Of a stretch of 64,000 nucleotides of DNA, positions 8,274 through 16,852 are shown one piece after another (within the stretch, counting starts at the first letter, position 1; each line of letters begins with the position of its first letter). The notes beneath the pieces were generated by a model. That model saw nothing but the letters and a program-made list of their open reading frames with translations, ran no database searches and was not told where the DNA came from. This DNA comes from Sulfitobacter sp. (GTDB lineage Bacteria > Pseudomonadota > Alphaproteobacteria > Rhodobacterales > Rhodobacteraceae): positions 1 to 64,000 of the forward strand of contig JAFMGZ010000018.1 of assembly GCA_017854855.1 (NCBI GenBank), given 5' to 3'. The translations under genes were made by a program, and so were the position numbers.

Positions 8274-9995
8274 TTAGTAGTCGTAAAGCTGTTTTGGCCC
8301 CTGATGGATCGGAAATGAGATGGACATCCTATAGGAGGTCTCAGTTTCCTCGATGTCGATCTGGCCGTTCAACTGGCGTGCAAAGGCATTGATCAACTTG
8401 CCGCCCAGGCCTGTCCCCTCTTGCTGCGGTGTGCCGCCGGTGGTGTTGTAAATCACCAGCTTGGCCTGATCAGGGCTGATCTGTTCCAGCGTGACAGAAA
8501 TTTCGCCCTGCGCCTTTGCGCTATGGGCCACGTTTTTCAATGCATTTGTCATCGCCTCTGACATCAACAGGGTCAGTGGTGCGGCATCGTCCGCCTCAAG
8601 GGTGATCGGCGCGTAATTCTGCGTCACCTTGACGTTGGAACTGGGTCCCAGACCGACGGACAGCAACTGGTTTACAACCTCATGCAGCAGCACAGATGCA
8701 TCAACCTGCGCCAGATTGTCGTTTTGGTAGAGATTCTTGTGCACGGTCGCGAGGCTCAGAATACGCTCCTGCAGGCGCCGCAGGACAAGGCTTGATTCAC
8801 TGGTTTTCGCCTGACGGATTTGCATGTTCATGATGGATGAAATCAGCTGCAGGTTATTCTTCACCCTGTGATGCACTTCTTTGAGCAGCATGTTCTTTTC
8901 GCGCAGGCTGTCCTCCAATGTGGCCTCATCGCGCAGAATACTCTCGCCCATGCTGATAAAGGCGGCCTCCATCTCGACCAGTTCGGTCGGCACACTGGAC
9001 CCAAGCGTGACGCGAGGAAGGTTCCTGTTCAGGGCAAAGCGGCGCATCTGACGGCCCAGTTTGCGGATGTGCCGGATCGCCAGACGGTTCAGCGCCCAGA
9101 ATGCGACGATCAAACTGGCAGCCCACATCGCGATCGGAACAAAGGTGCCCAGACGTGTGCCGATTGACGGGTTGAGTATCGGGGTGTCCGTGGGCCAGAC
9201 GCTGACCGCGAACACGGCATTCTGCACGATGGGGCGCACCGCGTAGACACGGGTGACGCCATTTTCATTCTCAGCCTGAAAGACTGCCGATTTCTGATCC
9301 GTGAATACAGACAGGGCCACATCCGCCGGCAGTTCGCTTGCTGCATTGGCCATACCGCGTTCTGTTGTAATGATTTCGCCTCTGCGGTTGAATGTCATCA
9401 GCGCCAAAGGCGTTACCGCCAATTCGGGTTCTTTGATGGTGGCGAAAGCGGCCGAGGGGATCGACATCGCGATGATCCCCAGAAAATCGTCCCCTTCCAT
9501 CACCGGTGAGGTCACGACCGTCACGGGCTGTTGCGATATTGCGCCGATCTGCAGGGTCTGCGTGCGTCTGAAAGGCTCTGCAATCGCCTGCTGAAAGGCC
9601 GGGTTATCCGAAAAATCATGCACCTCATGGGTCGAAGAGCAGGCCATCAGACCGTTATGCTGAATAAAGCCAACCATCGTATAAAGCGTGTTGGCCCCCC
9701 TGTAGGCCGCAAAGAAGTCAGAGCATTCCTTTGGCGTTCTGCGATGTAGCGAAATGATGGATGCCAGTGCCTCGCTGGCACCAAAGGCATCTTGCAGGAC
9801 ATGCCGCTCCGCCATTGAGGCCTGTTCGGTGATCGCCAGCAGCGAAAGTTCGGCGTTGATCCGGTTCTGTTCGGAGATCTGCTGTGTCTGGCTGATCGCG
9901 ATCAGGCCGATAGGAAACAGCGCCAGCGACAAGAAGAACAGCACGCGCACGGCAAGGCCGCGCAGGATATCACCCCTGAAGAAACCAGACGTCAT
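8274..9995 (-). CDS. HisKA_2-type sensor histidine kinase of the general stress response locus
   Basis: Inner-membrane sensor kinase, 573 aa. A transmembrane helix near residues 13-33, a periplasmic sensor region of about 245 residues and a second helix (about 282-302) lead to a linker and the HisKA_2 dimerisation domain with the phospho-acceptor in KEVHHRVKNNLQL (His375). A HATPase domain follows (N box SEAMTNALKNVAHSAK, G box EGTGLGGKLI). HWE/HisKA_2 kinases of this type phosphorylate PhyR or related single-domain regulators. The gene starts 2 bp after ecfG and is probably transcribed with nepR and ecfG. It is therefore the best candidate for the kinase that feeds PhyR here; the sensed signal is not evident. 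Confidence 0.88.
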   Translation of the reverse strand: MTSGFFRGDILRGLAVRVLFFLSLALFPIGLIAISQTQQISEQNRINAELSLLAITEQASMAERHVLQDAFGASEALASIISLHRRTPKECSDFFAAYRGANTLYTMVGFIQHNGLMACSSTHEVHDFSDNPAFQQAIAEPFRRTQTLQIGAISQQPVTVVTSPVMEGDDFLGIIAMSIPSAAFATIKEPELAVTPLALMTFNRRGEIITTERGMANAASELPADVALSVFTDQKSAVFQAENENGVTRVYAVRPIVQNAVFAVSVWPTDTPILNPSIGTRLGTFVPIAMWAASLIVAFWALNRLAIRHIRKLGRQMRRFALNRNLPRVTLGSSVPTELVEMEAAFISMGESILRDEATLEDSLREKNMLLKEVHHRVKNNLQLISSIMNMQIRQAKTSESSLVLRRLQERILSLATVHKNLYQNDNLAQVDASVLLHEVVNQLLSVGLGPSSNVKVTQNYAPITLEADDAAPLTLLMSEAMTNALKNVAHSAKAQGEISVTLEQISPDQAKLVIYNTTGGTPQQEGTGLGGKLINAFARQLNGQIDIEETETSYRMSISFPIHQGPKQLYDY

Positions 9996-9997
9996 CG

Positions 9998-10555
9998 TTA
10001 AAAGCTGGCGACCTTGGAGGCAGACAGGACCGACATTGTTGCGTCATCCGTCATTTCCATCGCTTCATTCTCATTGTGACCCAATATCTCGGCCAATTGG
10101 GCGCGGGCGCGGTTGGTGCGGCTTTTGATCGTGCCCACCGCGACGCCGCACATTTGCGCGGCCTCTTCATAAGAAAAACCGGATGCGCCCACCAGCAACA
10201 GCGCCTCGCGCTGCTCATCTTTCAGTTGGCCCAATGCCCGGCGAAAATCGGCCATCTGCATGTGCCCGTCATGGGCCGGCTTTTCAGCCAGGCTTTCGGT
10301 GAATACGCCGTCTACATCTGACACTTCGCGCCGGGCTTTGCGGCGGTTGGAATAATAGGTGTTGCGCAGGATGGTAAACAACCAGGCGCGCATGTTTGAC
10401 CCTTTTTCGAATTTGTCGATATTGGTCCATGCCTTGACCACGGTGTCTTGCACCATGTCATCGGCCACGGCGCTGTTTCGGGTCAAACTGATCGCAAAGG
10501 CGCGCATCGCGGGAAGATGTTCAATCAACTCATCCCGTGGATCAGCATTGCTCAT
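9998..10555 (-). CDS. ecfG: ECF sigma factor of the general stress response (EcfG)
   Basis: 185-aa extracytoplasmic-function sigma factor. Region 2 includes LTRNSAVADDMVQDTVVKAW and NMRAWLFTILRNTYYSNRRKARRE; region 4 includes LKDEQREALLLVGASGFSYEEAAQMCGVAVGTIKSRTNRAR. In the family it directs RNA polymerase to GGAAC/CGTT promoters once NepR is removed by phosphorylated PhyR. It overlaps the stop of nepR (ATGA), and the divergent phyR completes the partner-switch module. Two such promoters lie just upstream of nepR, so the locus should be autoregulated. Confidence 0.93.
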   Translation of the reverse strand: MSNADPRDELIEHLPAMRAFAISLTRNSAVADDMVQDTVVKAWTNIDKFEKGSNMRAWLFTILRNTYYSNRRKARREVSDVDGVFTESLAEKPAHDGHMQMADFRRALGQLKDEQREALLLVGASGFSYEEAAQMCGVAVGTIKSRTNRARAQLAEILGHNENEAMEMTDDATMSVLSASKVASF

Positions 10556-10707
10556 TTTGCTGATCCCTGGTTGCGGTCTTGCTGCTTGAGCTGGCTGAGC
10601 AAGTCTTGAAACCGGTCCGGAATACCTTCTTCCAGGGTCTGTTCGAAAACTTTCTTGAGGTTTTCGTCAATCGCCCGTTCGTAATCGTCTTTCTTTGGGG
10701 TATTCAC
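10552..10707 (-). CDS. nepR: NepR anti-sigma factor
   Basis: A 51-residue protein read from GTG 10707 (AGAGG seven bases upstream) to a TGA overlapping the ecfG start. It contains the NepR signature: YERAIDENLKKVFEQT followed by LEEGIPDRFQDLLSQLKQQ, two short amphipathic helices that bind either EcfG or the sigma-like half of PhyR. Known NepR proteins are 50-70 residues. Position between phyR and ecfG, overlapping the latter, is the classical arrangement. The gene is too short for many gene callers. Confidence 0.93.
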   Translation of the reverse strand: MNTPKKDDYERAIDENLKKVFEQTLEEGIPDRFQDLLSQLKQQDRNQGSAK

Positions 10708-10757
10708 AATATGACCTCTGGTTCACGCGTTGTGCACATTAATATTCTCGCCCACAT

Positions 10758-10783
10758 GGAACCAAACGCAGACTTCAGGTGTT
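10758..10783 (+). promoter_or_regulatory. EcfG-type promoter of phyR
   Basis: Plus-strand GGAAC (10758-10762), 17-base spacer and TGTT (10780-10783), one mismatch from the consensus CGTT. It lies 34 bases before the phyR ATG and is interlocked with the oppositely oriented promoter of nepR. Confidence 0.65.
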
Positions 10784-10790
10784 TTGTTCC
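10765..10790 (-). promoter_or_regulatory. EcfG-type promoter of nepR-ecfG-kinase
   Basis: Minus-strand GGAAC (10790-10786), exactly 17 bases, then CGTT (10768-10765): a perfect match to the general stress consensus. It overlaps the phyR promoter over most of its length. The predicted nepR leader is roughly 50 nt. Confidence 0.8.
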
Positions 10791-10817
10791 CAGAAAGTTT
10801 ATAAAAGGACCGCTTCG

Positions 10818-11627
10818 ATGAGTGATGCATCACCAGATCAAGGGATCAGCGACCAGTTGGGGGCCAATATCCCCTATCTTCGCCGCTTTTCACGCGCCAT
10901 GACGGGCAGTCAGAAAAGCGGAGACGCCTTTGCCGCTGCCGCCCTCGAAGCCATTTTGGCGGACCGTTCAGTTCTGGACGACATAGACGTAAAAACCGGT
11001 TTGTTCAAGGTTCTCTACGGGATCTGGGCCAGCGCTGGTGCCCCCATTGAGGCCGGAGAGAGCGGCGCGCGTGCCAAGGCGCAGGCGCGTTTGGCCAGCC
11101 TAACCAACAACAGCCGCGAGGCGCTGCTGCTGCACTCGGTCGAGGGGTTTTCCTTTGCAGAGGTCGCGATGATCATCGGCGTTGACCAAAAAGAAGCGCA
11201 GGATTTGATCGCCATTGCGCGACGCGAGATGGCAGATAGCGCGTCAGGCTCTGTCATGATCATCGAGGACGAGGCGATCATCGCCATGGATATCGAAGCC
11301 ATCGTGGGCGACATGGGCCACCGCATCACCGGCATCGCCCGCACCCGAGATGAGGCGATCGCCCTTGCCCGTGCGGACAAGCCGGACCTCATTCTGGCGG
11401 ATATTCAGTTGGCCGACAATTCGTCAGGGATTGATGCGGTGAACGACATCCTGCAAGAGATGGGCAGCAGGCCCGTGATCTTTATCACTGCCTTCCCCGA
11501 ACGTCTGCTGACCGGTGACAAACCGGAACCTGCCTTCTTGATCTCAAAACCCTATTCGGTTGATCAGGTGATGTCCTCGGTCTCTCAGGCGATGTTCTTT
11601 TCGTCCACTGAAACGCTTTGCGTCTAA
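10818..11627 (+). CDS. phyR: General stress response regulator PhyR (anti-anti-sigma)
   Basis: 269 aa, of which residues 1-140 are an ECF sigma-like domain without DNA-binding function and residues 146-265 a receiver domain. The phospho-acceptor is Asp195 (LILADIQLAD) and the acidic pocket is EDE (150-152). The FATGUY-type stretch ITAFPERLLTG and the conserved lysine in ISKPYS are present. When phosphorylated, PhyR binds NepR and frees EcfG. Start ATG 10818 is chosen because AAAGGA precedes it and the family begins here; an upstream in-frame start at 10779 would fall inside the promoter. A bidirectional terminator follows. Confidence 0.94.
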   Translation: MSDASPDQGISDQLGANIPYLRRFSRAMTGSQKSGDAFAAAALEAILADRSVLDDIDVKTGLFKVLYGIWASAGAPIEAGESGARAKAQARLASLTNNSREALLLHSVEGFSFAEVAMIIGVDQKEAQDLIAIARREMADSASGSVMIIEDEAIIAMDIEAIVGDMGHRITGIARTRDEAIALARADKPDLILADIQLADNSSGIDAVNDILQEMGSRPVIFITAFPERLLTGDKPEPAFLISKPYSVDQVMSSVSQAMFFSSTETLCV

Positions 11628-11650
11628 GTTCGCGATCGGCATCAGATTTC

Positions 11651-11678
11651 AAAAGCCCCGGCATTGTCCGGGGCTTTT
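11651..11678. terminator. Bidirectional rho-independent terminator
   Basis: AAAAGCCCCGG (11651-11661) and CCGGGGCTTTT (11668-11678) form an 11-bp perfect stem around a six-base loop, with A-run and T-run as part of the stem. It separates the convergent phyR and BrkB-family genes. Confidence 0.92.
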
Positions 11679-11714
11679 GCGTTTCAAGATCCCGCAAAGC
11701 TGTCTTTGCAGGTT

Positions 11715-12575
11715 TCAGCCGTCGTTCGGCACCCCTTTGTCATGCAATTCGATCTGGGCGTTCAGTGCCGCCCCGTACAGTACCAGAAAACTGCTGATCC
11801 AAAGCCAGATCAGCATCGCGATCACCGCACCGATAGATCCGTAGACCTGGTTATAATTTCCGAAATTACTGACGTAATAGGAAAACCCGACCGACAGGAT
11901 CACCCAGAACACCACGGCCACCATTGCCCCTGCGGACAGCCATTGAAACTGCGCACCCCGGCGGTTTGGGCCATAGCGGTACAGCATGCCGATCCCTGCA
12001 AACAGCACTGTCACGACAACACCCCAACGTGCTGCCTCAACCGCGAAGCGGCCCAATCCGCCCAGCGGAAAGAATGCCAGCAGGATCGGGATCACCACAA
12101 GGCTCAGCAAGGACACAATGCCCACTGCGACCAGCCCGATGGTCAGCAGCAAAGCCCGCAAATAATGTCGGGCGGTGTTCCGGTCCCGTTTGTTATAGAC
12201 CGCATTCAGGCCCGTGATCATCGCCCCCACGCCAGCCCGCGCCGACCACAGCGCCAGAATGAGCGAAATCACACCAGCCCGCCCCAAACTGCCGCTGGAG
12301 GCGGTCACGAGGCTGACCACCTGTGTGTTGATGATCTGATAGACATCTTCGGGCAACAGCGGGCGCATCTCTTCCAACTGCGCGACAACCACCGCCGGAT
12401 CAGAGATCAGGCCCAAGAGCGCGATCAATGCCGCAAGCGCCGGAAACAGCGACAGCATCGAGAAAAACGCAACACCTGCGGAAATCAGCGCCAGATTGTT
12501 TTCGCCGACATGGGCGATGCTTGCTCTGAGAATGGCCCAGGACCCCCTGAGGCCCAGATTTGAAAAATGTGCCAA
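11715..12575 (-). CDS. YihY/BrkB-family inner membrane protein
   Basis: 286 aa with about six transmembrane helices. The family pattern is clear: NLALISAGVAFFSMLSLFPALAALIALLG near the N-terminus, the central LWSARAGVGAMITGLNAVYN, and the C-terminal YGSIGAVIAMLIWLWISSFLVLYGAALNAQIE. Members are often called ribonuclease BN or BrkB from historical misannotation; their biochemical function is unknown. It is convergent with phyR and separated from it by a terminator. No EcfG-type promoter was found upstream. Confidence 0.9.
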   Translation of the reverse strand: MAHFSNLGLRGSWAILRASIAHVGENNLALISAGVAFFSMLSLFPALAALIALLGLISDPAVVVAQLEEMRPLLPEDVYQIINTQVVSLVTASSGSLGRAGVISLILALWSARAGVGAMITGLNAVYNKRDRNTARHYLRALLLTIGLVAVGIVSLLSLVVIPILLAFFPLGGLGRFAVEAARWGVVVTVLFAGIGMLYRYGPNRRGAQFQWLSAGAMVAVVFWVILSVGFSYYVSNFGNYNQVYGSIGAVIAMLIWLWISSFLVLYGAALNAQIELHDKGVPNDG

Positions 12576-12890
12576 ACTGCCCTACCCTTGATCTACGTTG
12601 CCAAACTCAATGCGTCCCTTGCCCAAGACATAAAGCACTATGAGAGATGCTTTGTCGGACAGGGTATCAGCAAGCACCGGTTGAAACAAACCAATCACCG
12701 CACCCAATGGAGCAGGGGCCCCTGTGACGCCGCAAGCCCCCTAAATCCGATGCGGCGGCCCCCGATTGGACGGCCACCTTGCCAATGGAAAGAAAGTTAG
12801 CGCGCATATCCTGCATTGACAGGCCCGTGGCGGTTTCTGTCTATGTCCCCCAAGCCACTTGGGCGACAGCCGGCACAAAGGACGCCTTGC
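12576..12890. other. Non-coding stretch between divergent genes
   Basis: No gene is supported. It carries the upstream regions of the BrkB-family gene (minus) and the class V aminotransferase (plus). Visible elements are a perfect 12-bp palindrome CAGGGGCCCCTG (12713-12724) and a TTGACA box (12816-12821) with a weak TCTATG 18 bases further on, a possible promoter for the aminotransferase gene. Confidence 0.4.
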
Positions 12891-14144
12891 ATGATCACTT
12901 CTTCAGCGACACTTACCCAGGCCATCAGGGACCGCTTTGCCCATGTGGATGCATGCCCCTTTCAGGGTCCGCGTATCTTTTTTGAAAACGCAGGCGGGGC
13001 GCTGACGTTAAAATCGGTTGTCGAAACCTCTGGCACATTTGCGGCCATCCCCGACAATCAAGGGCGCGACAACCCGGCATCCCATGCCCTTGTGGATGTG
13101 ATCACCCGGGCCAAGGCCGATATGGCGCTGTTTTTCAATGCGCCAGAGGGGCGGTTTTTCGTGGGTGAATCAGGGACCGAACTGACGTTTCGGCTGATCC
13201 GAACGGCGGTCATGGGCAGCGCGTCGGGTGGTGCCGTGATCGGATCATCGGTTGAACATCCCGCCTCGCGCAGTGCGGCCAAACATTGGGCGCAGATCGC
13301 AGGCAAACCCTATCTCAATGTCGCACATGACGATGCCACAGGTCAGGTGACGCCCGCCACCTATGCCGCTGTCATGACGCCACAGGTCCGGGTCGCCACG
13401 ATCCTGCATACGTCTCCGGTCACCGGCATTGCAAATGACGTGGCAGGGATCAGCGCGGCCATCCGCGCCGTGGCCCCTGACGCTTTCATCATTGTCGACG
13501 GTATCCAGCACGCCAGCCACGGGCGTATCGACATCGCCAGCTATGACATCGACGGCTATGTCGTCTCTCCTTACAAGGTCTTTTCGCGCCATGGCTACGG
13601 GGTGGCATGGGTCTCTGACCGTCTGACGGCCTTGCCGATCGAGACTCTGATCAACGGGCCTGCAGGCAATTGGGAGATGGGCACCCGCGACACCGGATCT
13701 TATGCGACATTCACCGATGTGGTGCGCTATTTCGACTGGCTGGGTGGTGAGGTATCAGCCGAAACTGATCCACGTGCCCGGATCGTTGCAGGGGGTGCGG
13801 CCATTCACGACCATGAAAAGGCCCTGACCGATGCAATGCTGCACGGCATCGACAACCTGCCCGGTCTGGCGGAACTGCCCGGTGTCACCATTCTGGGCGG
13901 CGTGGACAACCCTGACCGCGAGGGACTGGTTTGTTTCGCCCTTGATCATCTGCCCGCAGCCCAGATTGTTGCCAAGCTGAATGACGAGGGCATTCGTACG
14001 CATCTGCGCAAAGCTGACCACTATTCCGGCAATATCCTGACCCCGCTGGGCCTTGAGGCGGCGGTGCGCGTCTCTTTGTGCCACTATAATACGCTAGATG
14101 AAGTTCGCAGGCTGCTGGCAGCCATGAAAGGCATTTCAGGCTAA
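12891..14144 (+). CDS. Class V PLP-dependent aminotransferase / lyase
   Basis: 417-aa fold-I PLP enzyme of the class V group (cysteine desulfurase/selenocysteine lyase-like). Recognisable are FFENAGGALT near the N-terminus, the cofactor region GESGTEL, the Asp-containing DAFIIVDGIQHASHG and the probable Schiff-base lysine in GYVVSPYKVFSRHGYG. No active-site cysteine loop typical of a genuine desulfurase is apparent, so a transaminase or lyase role on an amino acid or peptide product is more likely. ATG 12891 is preceded by AAAGGA at eight bases; the in-frame extension to 12816 lacks a ribosome site. The M20 deacylase follows 43 bp downstream in the same direction. Confidence 0.8.
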   Translation: MITSSATLTQAIRDRFAHVDACPFQGPRIFFENAGGALTLKSVVETSGTFAAIPDNQGRDNPASHALVDVITRAKADMALFFNAPEGRFFVGESGTELTFRLIRTAVMGSASGGAVIGSSVEHPASRSAAKHWAQIAGKPYLNVAHDDATGQVTPATYAAVMTPQVRVATILHTSPVTGIANDVAGISAAIRAVAPDAFIIVDGIQHASHGRIDIASYDIDGYVVSPYKVFSRHGYGVAWVSDRLTALPIETLINGPAGNWEMGTRDTGSYATFTDVVRYFDWLGGEVSAETDPRARIVAGGAAIHDHEKALTDAMLHGIDNLPGLAELPGVTILGGVDNPDREGLVCFALDHLPAAQIVAKLNDEGIRTHLRKADHYSGNILTPLGLEAAVRVSLCHYNTLDEVRRLLAAMKGISG

Positions 14145-14187
14145 AGCAATCCTTGCCAATTTCATCCAACCGGTGGACGATAAACTT

Positions 14188-15468
14188 ATGAACACAGCAC
14201 TCTCAGCCGCCATCGAGGCCAAGCGCGACGACCTGATCGCCCTGACCCAAGACATTATCCGCATTCCGACGTTGAACCCGCCGGGCCAGGATTATCGCCT
14301 GATTTGCGAATATCTGGACAAACGCCTGTCCGGTCACGGTTTCCAGACCGAACTGATCCGCGCCTTTGGCACCCCCGGCGACGGTGATAAATATCCCCGG
14401 TGGAACATCATCGCCCGCCGCGAGGGTAAACATCCCGGTGAATGCGTGCATTTCAACAGCCACACCGATGTGGTCGAGGTCGGCGCAGGCTGGACCTTTG
14501 ATCCCTTCGGGGGCGAGGTCGCGGATGGCAAGATTTATGGCCGGGGCACCTGCGACATGAAAGGCGGGCTGGCCACCTCTATCATTGCGGCCGAGGCGTT
14601 CATCGAAACCTATCCCGATTTTGCCGGCGCGATCGAGATTTCCGGCACGGCGGATGAGGAATCAGGCGGCTATGGCGGCGTCGCCTATCTGGCGGAACAA
14701 GGGTATTTCAACCCGTCCCGTGTACAGCATGTGATCATCCCCGAACCTTTGAACAAGGACCGCATTTGCCTGGGCCATCGCGGCGGCTGGTGGGCCGAGA
14801 TTGAGACAAAGGGCGAGATTGCCCATGGGGCCATGCCCTTTCTTGGCGATTGCGCCGTGCGCCACATGGGTGCCGTGCTGCAGGAGTTTGAGGACAAGCT
14901 CTTTCCCGCCATGGCCGCCCGCTATACGGAGATGCCCGTTGTGCCCGAAGGCGCGCGCAATTCGACGATGAACATCAACTCCATCCACGGTGGAGAGAAC
15001 GAACCAGAGCCGGGTTTCACCGGATTGCAGGCCCATTGCGTGCCCGACAGTTGCCGAATCGTCATTGACCGGCGTTTCCTGGTCGAAGAACCACTGGATC
15101 AGGTCCGCGATGAGGTCACCGGCCTGCTGGAAGGACTGCGCGAAACGCGGCCCAACTTTGAGTATGAGCTGACAGAGCGCAACAGCGTGCTGCCCTCCAT
15201 GACGGATAAGGAAGCGCCGATTGTAAAAACCGTCGCACAGGCCATTCAGGACGTGATGGGCAAGCCGCCCGAATATGTGGCCTCTCCGGGTAGTTACGAC
15301 CAGAAACACATCGACCGGATCGGCAAGCTGAAGAATTGTATCGCCTATGGGCCCGGTATTCTGGATCTGGCGCACAAGCCTGATGAATACATCGGCATCG
15401 ACGACATGATCGACAGCGCCAAGGTCATGGGGGCCGCGCTAGAGACGCTTTTGCTGCCGAAAGCCTGA
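14188..15468 (+). CDS. M20 family metallopeptidase (ArgE/DapE/ACY1-like deacylase)
   Basis: Zinc-dependent amidohydrolase of the acetylornithine deacetylase / succinyl-diaminopimelate desuccinylase family, 426 aa. Metal-site motifs are FNSHTDVVEVG, the bridging aspartate in GRGTCDMKGG, the catalytic acidic pair in GTADEESGGYGG, and IIPEPLNKDRICLGHRG. A lid/dimerisation domain occupies the middle. I prefer ATG 14188 (GGTGGA upstream) to GTG 14173. Position next to an aminotransferase and close to a peptide ABC transporter suggests deacylation or cleavage of imported N-acyl amino acids or dipeptides rather than arginine biosynthesis. The convergent Hsp70-like gene ends 2 bp away. Confidence 0.85.
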   Translation: MNTALSAAIEAKRDDLIALTQDIIRIPTLNPPGQDYRLICEYLDKRLSGHGFQTELIRAFGTPGDGDKYPRWNIIARREGKHPGECVHFNSHTDVVEVGAGWTFDPFGGEVADGKIYGRGTCDMKGGLATSIIAAEAFIETYPDFAGAIEISGTADEESGGYGGVAYLAEQGYFNPSRVQHVIIPEPLNKDRICLGHRGGWWAEIETKGEIAHGAMPFLGDCAVRHMGAVLQEFEDKLFPAMAARYTEMPVVPEGARNSTMNINSIHGGENEPEPGFTGLQAHCVPDSCRIVIDRRFLVEEPLDQVRDEVTGLLEGLRETRPNFEYELTERNSVLPSMTDKEAPIVKTVAQAIQDVMGKPPEYVASPGSYDQKHIDRIGKLKNCIAYGPGILDLAHKPDEYIGIDDMIDSAKVMGAALETLLLPKA

Positions 15469-15470
15469 CG

Positions 15471-16721
15471 TCAAAACGCGGTCTCACTGCCCATCGCCAA
15501 ACCATCCACGATTGCGGTAAGGGCCGCGCCCCGGTGGATTTCGGCAGCCGGCAGCCGCGTGGTCAGCGCATCCTCAACCACCTGCATCAGGCTTGACCCG
15601 CCCACAAATATCACCTTGGTCACGTCCGCGGGGCCCACTTTGGCATCAGCCAATGCAGCCTCGGCCGCAGCCCCGATCTGGTTTGCCAGCGGCGACAGTT
15701 TCTTGGTCATCATCTCAGTTGGCAGGGGCAATACGGCATTCCGCTTGAGCATCCCGACCTTGATCACCGGGTCCGCAACACCCGGTGTGTTCGCCATGAT
15801 CTTGCCTGCCTCAACCGCAAATGCCAGATCATGGCCCAGCTCTTCCTCCAACACCTTGACCAGACGGGCCAGACGTTTGTCATGAACGGCGTATTTCTGC
15901 AGATCCTTGGCCGCGCGGATCGTATCCTGGGTATAGAGAAACGGAATTTTCGCCCATGTGGCCAGATCATTGAAGATCGCATTTGGCGCGATATGCGTAT
16001 CATTGCCAAAGGCATGGCGGATCGGGCTGCCCATCCCCAGTTGCGGCATCACCCGCGCAATGCTGAGACGGCGGTCAAAATCTGTCCCGCCGACGCGCAC
16101 CCCGTAGCTTGAAAGTATCTCGATACCCGTCCCGCCCTGCTGGCGGAACAGGGTAAAGTCAGAGGTGCCGCCGCCGATATCAACGACCAGCCCCAGATCA
16201 CCGGGGGCCAGCACATCACGGTTGGCCAGTGCCGCCGCCTCCGGTTCGTTCATGAAACGCACCTCCTCAAACCCGGCACGCTGGTAGCATTCAGTCAGAT
16301 CAACCAAGGCCTGCGCATTGCGCCCCTCGTCCTCGGAATGAAACCGCACCGGACGGCCCGACAAAGCATGGGTAAAGGTCTGTCCGCTCTGCGCTTCGGC
16401 GCGGTCTTTGACGCAGCGCAGAAACCGCGCGATGATGTCCAGAAAATCCATCCTTTCACCCAGCAACATCCGGCTTTCGCGGATCAGGCGCGTGCCCAGC
16501 AGGCTTTTCAGCCCGCGCATGTAGCGTCCGTCATCACCCCGCAGCAAAGCGTCGCTGGCCTGCGCACCAACCCGCATCTCGCGGGCTTCAAAATCAAAGA
16601 AGACGGCCGTGGGCATCGTCTGTGCCTGATCCTCAAGCGGAATCAGATGCGGCTTGCCGTTCAGGCATATGCCTGCAGCTGAATTGGATGTGCCAAAATC
16701 AATTCCCAAAGTGCCCGACAT
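15471..16721 (-). CDS. Hsp70-family ATPase without substrate-binding domain (YegD-like)
   Basis: 416 aa that correspond to an actin-like Hsp70 nucleotide-binding domain: phosphate-1 motif LGIDFGTSNS, connect region MNEPEAAALA, phosphate-2 motif VVDIGGGTSDFTLF and adenosine motif VIFVGGSSLM. The usual C-terminal peptide-binding half of DnaK is absent, as in YegD-type proteins. ATG 16721 follows AAGGG at seven bases; a longer frame from 16778 has no ribosome site. It is divergent from the solute-binding protein gene and convergent with the M20 gene without a terminator between them. Client and partner are unknown. Confidence 0.88.
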   Translation of the reverse strand: MSGTLGIDFGTSNSAAGICLNGKPHLIPLEDQAQTMPTAVFFDFEAREMRVGAQASDALLRGDDGRYMRGLKSLLGTRLIRESRMLLGERMDFLDIIARFLRCVKDRAEAQSGQTFTHALSGRPVRFHSEDEGRNAQALVDLTECYQRAGFEEVRFMNEPEAAALANRDVLAPGDLGLVVDIGGGTSDFTLFRQQGGTGIEILSSYGVRVGGTDFDRRLSIARVMPQLGMGSPIRHAFGNDTHIAPNAIFNDLATWAKIPFLYTQDTIRAAKDLQKYAVHDKRLARLVKVLEEELGHDLAFAVEAGKIMANTPGVADPVIKVGMLKRNAVLPLPTEMMTKKLSPLANQIGAAAEAALADAKVGPADVTKVIFVGGSSLMQVVEDALTTRLPAAEIHRGAALTAIVDGLAMGSETAF

Positions 16722-16852
16722 CACTACGCCCTTTACGTCAAAGAGCGCGTCTCTAGTCTGTCGGATGACCAAAGGCAACGCATCGCAGGGAACACTGGTC
16801 AGATGCGATTAAGTTGGTTAGCCTTTCGTTATAATCAATAAGGGAGATCGCA

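Noticed and set aside
16782-16809. EcfG-like promoter before the solute-binding protein gene (GGAAC, 18 bases, AGTT)
   Set aside because: Spacer too long and -10 mismatched; the TATAAT at 16830-16835 explains the promoter better.
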